Source of the DNA: Pseudaeromonas sp038247115
GTDB lineage: Bacteria; Pseudomonadota; Gammaproteobacteria; Enterobacterales; Aeromonadaceae
Assembly: GCA_038247115.1 (NCBI GenBank)
Contig: JBBRVG010000002.1
Coordinates: 39,237-103,236 of the forward strand
Reading direction: 5' to 3'
DNA length: 64,000 bases
The translations under genes and the position numbers were made by a program. Positions 8,364 through 14,678 of this stretch are shown here, piece by piece. How positions within the stretch are numbered: the stretch's first letter is position 1; every line of letters begins with the position of its first letter. The notes below the pieces were generated by a model, which made no database searches, had not been told where the DNA came from, and saw only the letters and a list, made by a program, of their open reading frames with translations.

Positions 8364-10184
8364 ATGAAATCTGAATGCCTGAATAGCAAGCATAATCCTG
8401 TCCGTAATTTTGCCATTATTGCGCATATAGACCACGGCAAATCCACACTCGCCGATCGCATCCTGGAAACAACAAATACAGTACCTCAGCGCCAAATGCG
8501 GCAACAATTGCTGGATTCCATGGAGGTCGAACGGACCCATGGCATCACAGTGAAATCCAGCGGTGTTCGAATTCAATATCAATCCACCGATGGTGACTCT
8601 TTTATTTATAACTTGATCGATACCCCAGGCCATGTCGATTTTTCTTATGAGGTATCCAAGAGCCTTGCAGCCTGCGAGGGAGCCATTTTGCTTGTTGATG
8701 CAACGCAAGGGGTGCAAGCGCAGACAGTTGCAAATTTCCAACTGGCACGGGAAAATAATCTTGTTTTAATTCCTGTTATCAACAAAATAGACAGTCCCAA
8801 TGCCGATATTGGGGCTGCGAAAACACAAATCATTGAATTGGGTCATTTCAATGAAGAGGATATTGTCTATATTTCCGCAAGATCAGGCTTGGGGGTGGAT
8901 ACATTATTGGAGCGGATACATCAGGTTATTCCAGCTCCCGCCAAGCATCCGTCTGCCCCCCTGAAAGCCCTGGTGATTGACTCGCACTATGATTCCTATC
9001 GCGGAGTCATTGCCCATATCCGGGTGTTTTCCGGGCATGTCTCCGCAAACGAAAATCTACTCTTCATGCGTAGCAATGAAGCTTTCCTGGCGACGGAAAC
9101 CGGTTATTTTTCACCCGCCATGACATCCAGCTCGGCTTTGCTGGCTGGTGATGTTGGTTATGTCATTACCAATATTAAAGATCCCGAGAAAGTGACGGTG
9201 GGCGACACCCTGACCGGCGTCACTAACCCAATAGCACAACCATTACCGGGTTATAAAAAGGCGCAGCCGATGGTGTTTGCTGGCTTTTATCCTAGTGATG
9301 GCGATGATGAAAAATTGCGTTCTATTCTGCATAAGCTGATCCTGAATGAGTCATCCATTCATCTGGAAGAGGAATATTCAAAAGCATTGGGAGCTGGTTT
9401 CCGATGTGGTTTTCTCGGTATGTTGCATTTGCAAATTATTCGAGAACGTCTGGAAAAAGAGTTTGCGGCGCAACTACTGGTAACAGCGCCTGGCGTTGCT
9501 TATCGGGTCAGAACTAAAAAAGGGCAGGAGCTGGTGGTCACCAATGCTTCCTTTTTTCCTCCTTTTGAAGAAATAGCCTTTGTTGATGAACCCATCATGA
9601 ATGTCACTATTACGCTGCCTGAATCACAAGTAGGAACCGTGATGCAATTTTCCGGATCCCGCAAAGGGGTATTTGGTTCCCTGGAATATAAAGCGGGTCA
9701 GGCTGTACTGCATTATGAAATTCCGGCCTCTGAAATTGCCTATGATTTTTTCAATCGACTGAAATCATTGACTCGCGGATATGCGGCGATGGAAACTTCA
9801 TTCAAGGCGTATCAGAGAGCCGATATTGTCAGACTGGATGTGCAGATCAACTATATCCCTGTGGATGCCTTAACCCTATTGGCTCATCGCTGTGATGCAC
9901 CGCTGATTGCAGCCGAACTGGCGGTAAAATTAAAACATACAATCCCTCGCAAACTCTATCCGATGCCGGTACAGGTATTAGTCGAAAATAGGGTGATCGG
10001 ACGGGAGGATATTCCTCCGTTGAGAAAAAATCAGGCCGTAAACGGTGAAAAACGCAGCCTGTCGAAAAAGAAAGAACTGCTGCGGCGTCAGAGTCATAAT
10101 CGAAAACGCATGGCGGAACTGGAAATATCACTCCCGCAAGAAGTATTTAACTCCCTACTCGATGTGGATACCAAGCGGGTTTAA
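8364..10184 (+). CDS. Divergent EF4/LepA-like translational GTPase (probable second copy)
   Basis: A 606-residue GTPase colinear with elongation factor 4, which acts on the ribosome. All G motifs are intact: AHIDHGKST (about 20-28), ERTHGIT with the switch Thr, DTPGH (86-90), NKID (140-143) and SARSG. LepA landmarks follow, such as ALGAGFRCGFLGMLHLQII and SLTRGYAAMETSFKAYQ. It differs from housekeeping LepA in several ways: HGIT replaces RGIT, the E. coli AKCYGGDISRKKKLL stretch is rewritten around NQAVNGEKRSLSKKKELL, and lepB is not adjacent. The start at 8364 is preferred because the first G motif follows closely; 8322 would add 14 hydrophobic residues. The gene is noticeably more AT-rich than the flanking operons, suggesting transfer. 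Confidence 0.88.
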   Translation: MKSECLNSKHNPVRNFAIIAHIDHGKSTLADRILETTNTVPQRQMRQQLLDSMEVERTHGITVKSSGVRIQYQSTDGDSFIYNLIDTPGHVDFSYEVSKSLAACEGAILLVDATQGVQAQTVANFQLARENNLVLIPVINKIDSPNADIGAAKTQIIELGHFNEEDIVYISARSGLGVDTLLERIHQVIPAPAKHPSAPLKALVIDSHYDSYRGVIAHIRVFSGHVSANENLLFMRSNEAFLATETGYFSPAMTSSSALLAGDVGYVITNIKDPEKVTVGDTLTGVTNPIAQPLPGYKKAQPMVFAGFYPSDGDDEKLRSILHKLILNESSIHLEEEYSKALGAGFRCGFLGMLHLQIIRERLEKEFAAQLLVTAPGVAYRVRTKKGQELVVTNASFFPPFEEIAFVDEPIMNVTITLPESQVGTVMQFSGSRKGVFGSLEYKAGQAVLHYEIPASEIAYDFFNRLKSLTRGYAAMETSFKAYQRADIVRLDVQINYIPVDALTLLAHRCDAPLIAAELAVKLKHTIPRKLYPMPVQVLVENRVIGREDIPPLRKNQAVNGEKRSLSKKKELLRRQSHNRKRMAELEISLPQEVFNSLLDVDTKRV

Positions 10185-10194
10185 CCCGCTTTTT
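10174..10194 (+). terminator. Rho-independent terminator overlapping the EF4-like stop codon
   Basis: AGCGGGTT and AACCCGCT form the stem, followed by TTTT. The TAA stop codon of the GTPase gene lies inside the hairpin. Confidence 0.75.
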
Positions 10195-10350
10195 CTCAGG
10201 CCAGCACAACCCCTGGAGTGGCTATCCTCAATACCCACAGCCTTGCTCCTCGCAGGGCATCGCCTCATGGATGAGGCACTAAAAATTATTGATTATTTAA
10301 CGTGGAATTCTCGATGATGGGGATGACAGTACAAACAGCAGAAGAGAGTC

Positions 10351-11352
10351 ATGGTGAAAATTGGCCGCAATGATCCTTGTCCATGTGGCAGCGGTAAGAA
10401 ATATAAACACTGTTGTATGGATAACCTCTCAATACAGCGCGCAGAGTTATTGGATGACATGGCACAAGTCGTCGCCATGAACCCCAATCTCAGCCTGGAT
10501 GAACTCAATCGGGTTGCTCAGCAGCGGATGCAAGAGCGCAATCATAAGCCCGAAGCCGACTTTTGTGGTCTCACGCCAACCCAAATGAATAACTGGCTGT
10601 ATGCACCTTTTAATCAATGGGCCGGGGTGACGATTACGACGCCTGACGACTTATCCCGGAGCCCCGTCATGCGTTATTTGGCTTTGATTCTGGATGAAGC
10701 CCTGCAGCAAGAGGGCTCATTCAAAGCAACCAGTAAAGGCAATTTACCCGTGAAACTGGTCAAGCAGGCCTGTGACTTGTTGCCTGAATTTGCCATCGGC
10801 AAGTTTGACATTCATGTGAGCATAAATAGCTTTGCCGGTGTGAATGAAGAGAAGTTTGTCGCGCTGCACTACACCCGGATCCTGGCTGAGATTGCGGGCA
10901 TCATTTATCGCCGAAGTGGTCATTTCCATATGAAAAAAGAGGCGCAAAAGCGATATCAAACCCAGGGCGTGAACGCCTTTTTCCTGCGCATGCTCGAGGC
11001 GGCCGTGGCGAAGTATAACTGGGGTTATCTCGATGGTTGGGAGACGGATGTGGATCTGCGCACCTTCTGGCTGTTTATGCTGTGGCGTCTGCAAGGCCAT
11101 GCGTCTCTCGAGCAATTGAAGGAGGAAGTGGCGACCGCGTTCCCTGATGTGCTGCGCCAGTTGAGACCTGATGACTATCTTCCACCCATTCAGCAACTCG
11201 GCTTACTGATCGAATCGCGCTTTATCGAGCGATTTTTACAGTTCTGGGGCTTTATCACCGTCGAGCCAAGATGCTTTTTCACCGAGGAGCCGGTACCCAG
11301 AATCGCCGAGATCCAGCCGCTGCTGACGCACACTTTCCAGTTCTCGATGTAA
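10351..11352 (+). CDS. SEC-C zinc-motif protein of unknown function
   Basis: A 333-residue protein starting with a textbook SEC-C zinc site: NDPCPCGSGKKYKHCC at residues 7-22 (CxCx8CC). This motif is known from the SecA C-terminus and from many unrelated proteins, where it supports protein or ribosome contacts. The remaining ~300 residues are soluble and mixed helical and match no family I recognise. An aromatic-rich centre (FWLFMLWRLQGH, near 251-262) may be a buried core. A GAGAG ribosome site precedes the ATG. It lies 166 bases after the EF4-like gene on the same strand, but a terminator intervenes, so it probably has its own promoter. No function is proposed. Confidence 0.75.
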   Translation: MVKIGRNDPCPCGSGKKYKHCCMDNLSIQRAELLDDMAQVVAMNPNLSLDELNRVAQQRMQERNHKPEADFCGLTPTQMNNWLYAPFNQWAGVTITTPDDLSRSPVMRYLALILDEALQQEGSFKATSKGNLPVKLVKQACDLLPEFAIGKFDIHVSINSFAGVNEEKFVALHYTRILAEIAGIIYRRSGHFHMKKEAQKRYQTQGVNAFFLRMLEAAVAKYNWGYLDGWETDVDLRTFWLFMLWRLQGHASLEQLKEEVATAFPDVLRQLRPDDYLPPIQQLGLLIESRFIERFLQFWGFITVEPRCFFTEEPVPRIAEIQPLLTHTFQFSM

Positions 11353-11386
11353 CCGCCGATGAGATGGCTGTTCCGGTGCGTCATTG

Positions 11387-11413
11387 TGTATAGAAATTTC
11401 AATTTTCTATACA
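11387..11413. repeat. AT-rich inverted repeat downstream of the SEC-C gene
   Basis: TGTATAGAAA and TTTCTATACA are perfect 10-bp arms around a 7-base loop (TTTCAAT). It lies 35 bases after the SEC-C stop. It could be an operator, a terminator lacking a T-run, or a recombination or mobile-element remnant. Confidence 0.6.
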
Positions 11414-11667
11414 TGTCGTGCCCCAGGTCGATACAAATGGCCCTTTTCTATGCCTGTGTCGGTCGGGAGTGACGGGTCACTGTGGCCGTCAGGCGACTGG
11501 CCAGAGTGTGTAGCCAAGCGGGTCAAGCCGTTGATCCAGTTGCTCGCCAAGCAGACCATAGCGCTGTTTGGCCACCGGTACCGGGACAAGGTGAAGGCCG
11601 CCTTGGGGATGAATTAACCGCGCAGCAGAGGCTAGGTTCTCACCGCAACAACTGGGCGTTTGATGCA

Positions 11668-11694
11668 CAGTTATCCGGGATTGCCGGATAACTG
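11668..11694. repeat. Hairpin just beyond the chaperone gene stop
   Basis: CAGTTATCCGG and CCGGATAACTG form a perfect 11-bp stem around GATTG. It starts 16 bases after the end of the leftward SecB-like gene. It is well placed to end or protect the toxin-antitoxin-chaperone transcript, though no T-run follows on either strand. Confidence 0.6.
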
Positions 11695-11709
11695 AGGCTA
11701 GATGGCGCC

Positions 11710-12171
11710 TTACTGTTGGCAGAACTGTGTGGTCGGCAGGACGACTCGGGGTAGGCGCAGGCGCTCGCACTGAGAGCTAAGGAATTCTCGCCAGTATGGC
11801 CAGACATGGTAGCTGGCGTTTTTCAGGGCAAACTCATCGATGGACGCTTGCTCCAAGGGGGTTATCATCAGATATTCGGCGATAAAATCGGCTTCAACAA
11901 AGGCTTTGACCTCGGGTTCGTCGCCTTCGCGTGGCATGGTCCAACGTGCCCCGAGGCGGATATAAACCCGCAGTAGCTGGCCATCGCCCTCGACCTGAAT
12001 CACCTCGCTGCGGCGCACGACGTGCATCTGCTGCACCTGCAGTTCGGCCTGCGCATCGACAAACTTGGGGTCGAAATCATCCAGACACTGGGCGCGGGTT
12101 GCCTTGAGATAGACATCGGCAATCTGCAGGCTCTCAATGGCCTGCTGCAGCGACTTGCTGACTTTAGCCAT
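11710..12171 (-). CDS. SecB-like chaperone of a toxin-antitoxin-chaperone (TAC) module
   Basis: A 153-residue protein with the general plan of SecB: an N-terminal strand region (SLQIADVYLKATRAQCL), long antiparallel strands, and the C-terminal VWPYWREFLSSQCERLRLPRVVLP segment, which aligns by eye with the SecB [20 protein letters not shown] region. Known TAC systems use such a SecB homologue to protect an aggregation-prone antitoxin so it can block its toxin. The start at 12171 overlaps the antitoxin stop by 8 bases, so the two are probably coupled. It is third in the order toxin-antitoxin-chaperone. The call rests on motif resemblance plus strongly supportive context. Confidence 0.8.
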   Translation of the reverse strand: MAKVSKSLQQAIESLQIADVYLKATRAQCLDDFDPKFVDAQAELQVQQMHVVRRSEVIQVEGDGQLLRVYIRLGARWTMPREGDEPEVKAFVEADFIAEYLMITPLEQASIDEFALKNASYHVWPYWREFLSSQCERLRLPRVVLPTTQFCQQ

Positions 12172-12691
12172 AACTAACCTCGTTCGAGATCTCATGGCGT
12201 TGCACCACAGCGGCTTTTGCCTGGCGACGCTGGCCAAAATTGACCACTGTGACATTCTGCCAATGTCCGTTCGGACGTTCGATCTTGGCATCGGCCAGCA
12301 GCTTATCCAGTGCTGCGGGAACCTCAGCCGCCAGCCTTAATAACTTATCCATGGCATCGGATTGCATCACATCATCGGCCTCGTATTTGGAGAAGGCGAC
12401 CGGGCCACCGCCAAAGGCCTTAGCGGCTTCTTCCTGGCTCAATTCCCAGCGTTTACGTAGTTCGCGGACTTCGTTGCCGGTCAGTAGACCCTGTACCCGC
12501 TTTTTAAATGCGATCATGGCGCGTTTGTTAAAGCGCGCCTCGGCGGCTCCGGCTTGCTCACTGCCACAGGCATCGCACACGGCATAGTGGCTTTCGATGG
12601 TGCCCTGCTGGCCCAAATGTTCAACGGCTATGGGCTCGCTATGCAGGTGTAACTGCCCAGCACCACAAATCGGACAAGTGTGATTCGCCAT
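12164..12691 (-). CDS. mqsA: MqsA-like antitoxin with a C-terminal chaperone-addiction tail
   Basis: A 175-residue antitoxin and autorepressor. The N-terminal zinc domain has CPIC (C6, C9) and CDAC (C39, C42). A helix-turn-helix follows with LRKRWELSQEEAAKAFGGGP and FSKYE, the same FGGG-x-x-AFS-x-YE pattern as E. coli MqsA. E. coli MqsA is 131 aa; this protein has about 44 extra residues after the HTH, including NGHWQNVTVVNF (141-152), a hydrophobic/aromatic tail expected of a chaperone-addiction segment. The start at 12691 has AAGGA upstream; the longer frame to 12760 has no support. It lies 10 bases after the toxin stop and overlaps the chaperone start. Confidence 0.87.
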   Translation of the reverse strand: MANHTCPICGAGQLHLHSEPIAVEHLGQQGTIESHYAVCDACGSEQAGAAEARFNKRAMIAFKKRVQGLLTGNEVRELRKRWELSQEEAAKAFGGGPVAFSKYEADDVMQSDAMDKLLRLAAEVPAALDKLLADAKIERPNGHWQNVTVVNFGQRRQAKAAVVQRHEISNEVSYG

Positions 12692-12701
12692 CTTGGATTC
12701 C

Positions 12702-13118
12702 TTATTGCGATAGATGGCAGGAGACCAGCAGTAGCAGCTGCCCCGTCTTGCCAATCGCAAACTTCACATAATATTCAAAGCGCATCTCTTTGTGCGCCGC
12801 TTCGACCCACTCGCTACGTTGTAGCCGGTAGCCGTCACAGGCTGCCCATGGGCCAGTTGGTCGCTGTACGCACCACTCCGAGTTCAGGTAATGGCCTTCG
12901 GTAACGGTTTGCCGGAGCAATTGGCGCACATCGGCAATCTCATAACCCAATTCGGCAACATTCTGAATGCACTTGCGTGTCCAGAGGGTGGTCTTGTCAT
13001 CTCCAGCCTGCAGTAGTTGCAGCACATCAGCCACAGGGTAGAGCGGGCCACCTGCGATATGGTTCCGGTTATCCCCGGTATCAACCGGTGGTTGCCCTGA
13101 GTAGGCACTAACATTCAT
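12702..13118 (-). CDS. mqsR: MqsR-like toxin (RelE/ParE-fold mRNA interferase family)
   Basis: About 138 aa. MqsR toxins cut mRNA, typically at GCU/GCA-type sites. The pattern fits: PVADVLQLLQAGDDKTT, then NVAELGYEIADV (compare NADELGLDFDGM), and the C-terminal strand block YYVKFAIGKTGQLLLLVSCH (compare VYLKITVIHDVLIVSF). The start is uncertain: ATG 13118 is used here because the upstream ATG at 13131-13133 lies inside the operator palindrome, and neither has a strong ribosome site. Toxin-first order matches the mqsRA arrangement. The annotation is by pattern and context; catalytic residues were not verified. Confidence 0.75.
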   Translation of the reverse strand: MNVSAYSGQPPVDTGDNRNHIAGGPLYPVADVLQLLQAGDDKTTLWTRKCIQNVAELGYEIADVRQLLRQTVTEGHYLNSEWCVQRPTGPWAACDGYRLQRSEWVEAAHKEMRFEYYVKFAIGKTGQLLLLVSCHLSQ

Positions 13119-13126
13119 CACATTGT

Positions 13127-13141
13127 TTACCATTATGGTAA
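13127..13141. promoter_or_regulatory. Palindromic operator of the toxin-antitoxin-chaperone operon
   Basis: TTACCATTATGGTAA is a perfect 15-bp palindrome around a central T, directly upstream of the toxin gene. Its design (AACC/ACC half-site, short spacer, GGT half-site) resembles the MqsA operator of E. coli (AACCT-N3-AGGTT), so the antitoxin is the likely ligand. Confidence 0.7.
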
Positions 13142-13271
13142 GTTTTGCCACTGTTTTTGCAGGTTGGCGTCCAGTGTAGCTCACAGTGTGGGGGCAAGAA
13201 ACTGACCATATCCCGCTTGAAGCTGGCATGCCGTTCAAACTCACCCTGTTCTAATTCGGCGAGTGAGCTGG

Positions 13272-14678
13272 CTAGGGGGCGGGCTGGGTGCTTTTTCGGC
13301 CCTTTTTCGCAGATTGTGCCCGTTCGGCCTGAATGCGGGCCAGCAGGGCTTCGGCGCTGTTGTCACCGCTGATCAGGTCGGGATTGGCGGCACGCCAGTC
13401 GGCAGTCAGCTCGCCACGAAATGCCTTGGCCAGAATGGCCTGGGTCAGGCTATCGACCCGCGTCTGCGCTTTTTTCACCTGCGCTTCAATGGTGTCAGCA
13501 AAAGCGAAATATTGGTCTATAAGGCAAATAATTTCTGCTTGTTCTTCTTTATGAGGCCAAAGTAAAGAAAACTGCTTAAATTTACTTTGTGTTAAATTCA
13601 TACCGCTGTCTGAAATACCGGTCTTCATCTTTTCGATTTCAGCTAAATATTGAGGTGCATTCAAAAGATACACAAGGTACTTACTATGCCCTTCTGCTTC
13701 TTTAACTCGAAAGCGATACACCTTGTCACAAATCATCAGTTTGGCTCTAGTTGACTCAACAAAAGCAGTCACACCGCAACGAACTCTTGGACCAGCCCTC
13801 GTTATTAAAATATCACCAGCAAAAAGTTCATGTTCTGGACGAGGCTCTAAGGATGTTGGTAATGCTTTATTCTCATGCTCCCAAAATGAAATATTTTGAA
13901 CTGAGCTGGTTTTTATCACACCCCATGCATGATTTTCAGCTGGGGTGTTTTCACACTTTGGACTCCAACCTTGTCCAATCTTAGTAATAACATCGCCTAA
14001 CTTTTTTCTTAATGGTTCATTTATCGAGTTACTCCCACGCCACTCCTTCGTCAACCTCCCAGACACGGCAGCAGCCAAGAGTGACTGGCGGAAGCGTTTG
14101 AGGATTGCGGGAATGCCATCGAGGCGTGTTTTGATGGTGTCCACCTGAGCCAACACCTCATCCAGTTTTTCGACGATGCGGTTTTGCTCCGCGAGGGGTG
14201 GAAGTGGAACAAGAAAATCTCTACATTGCGAAAGTGAAATATTCACCTGTCCAACAGATCCTTTTAGTTCTCCATGTATAGACTTAACAGAGGATCCTTC
14301 ATGTAAAAAATAAAACAGGAACTTATTCAACAAAAAGGCATTGTTTGTCCGAAACAGAGTGATGGCCTGATTAATATTCCACTCTGGATAATCTGAAGTA
14401 ACAATTGCCACCTTTCCTAAAGGCGGTCCAACTATATTCATAAGAACATCATTTGGGAAAACTTTAGAACGAGCTAATTTTTCCTCATGTATTTCCATCG
14501 AAACAAATTGCTTTCTGTAATCAAAAGCAATTTTCTGATTCACGATATTATAAACTTTTAAGTAAGGAATATCGCCACTTTCAGTAAATGGGCTATTACT
14601 AGGAGTTGAACCACTTTGTACCTTATCACATATATCCTCTGCTCTAACTTCTACCCACACCTTCGGCAACTGACTCAT
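13272..14678 (-). CDS. hsdS: Type I restriction-modification specificity subunit HsdS
   Basis: 468 aa. It is the DNA-recognition subunit that guides both HsdM methylation and HsdR cleavage. Two variable target-recognition domains are visible. The first follows WVEVRAEDICDKVQSGSTPS. The second starts near LRKKLGDVITKIGQGWSPKC. Each is followed by a conserved helical spacer (LPPLAEQNRIVEKLDEVLAQ near 180-195, and HKEEQAEIICLIDQYFAFAD later). The C-terminal ILAKAFRGELTADWR is typical of HsdS. The ATG overlaps the HsdM stop (ATGA). The recognition domains (13500-14030 and 14220-14640) are locally AT-rich, as often seen where specificity is exchanged. The target sequence cannot be deduced. Confidence 0.95.
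   Translation of the reverse strand: MSQLPKVWVEVRAEDICDKVQSGSTPSNSPFTESGDIPYLKVYNIVNQKIAFDYRKQFVSMEIHEEKLARSKVFPNDVLMNIVGPPLGKVAIVTSDYPEWNINQAITLFRTNNAFLLNKFLFYFLHEGSSVKSIHGELKGSVGQVNISLSQCRDFLVPLPPLAEQNRIVEKLDEVLAQVDTIKTRLDGIPAILKRFRQSLLAAAVSGRLTKEWRGSNSINEPLRKKLGDVITKIGQGWSPKCENTPAENHAWGVIKTSSVQNISFWEHENKALPTSLEPRPEHELFAGDILITRAGPRVRCGVTAFVESTRAKLMICDKVYRFRVKEAEGHSKYLVYLLNAPQYLAEIEKMKTGISDSGMNLTQSKFKQFSLLWPHKEEQAEIICLIDQYFAFADTIEAQVKKAQTRVDSLTQAILAKAFRGELTADWRAANPDLISGDNSAEALLARIQAERAQSAKKGRKSTQPAP

Larger units (their letters stand above)
11353..11709. other. Non-coding spacer between the SEC-C gene and the toxin-antitoxin-chaperone operon
   Basis: This 357-base gap holds two strong inverted repeats (listed separately). 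Short open frames exist on both strands (for example 11384-11617), but none has a convincing ribosome site or recognisable product. The 11590-11709 part has no further structure I can name. Confidence 0.5.

Noticed and set aside
8364..10184. Housekeeping lepA
   Set aside because: The neighbours are wrong (no lepB), the composition differs and the C-terminal region diverges, so a second copy is more likely; this still needs a genome check.
10351..11352. SecA or a SecA fragment
   Set aside because: Only the short zinc motif is shared; there is no ATPase or preprotein-binding region.
11384..11617. Short plus-strand frame in the spacer after the SEC-C gene
   Set aside because: No ribosome site, starts inside an inverted repeat and has no recognisable product.
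11489..11770. Minus-strand frame crossing the 3' end of the SecB-like gene
   Set aside because: It overlaps the real chaperone gene in another frame and has no family signal, although a decayed gene relic cannot be excluded.
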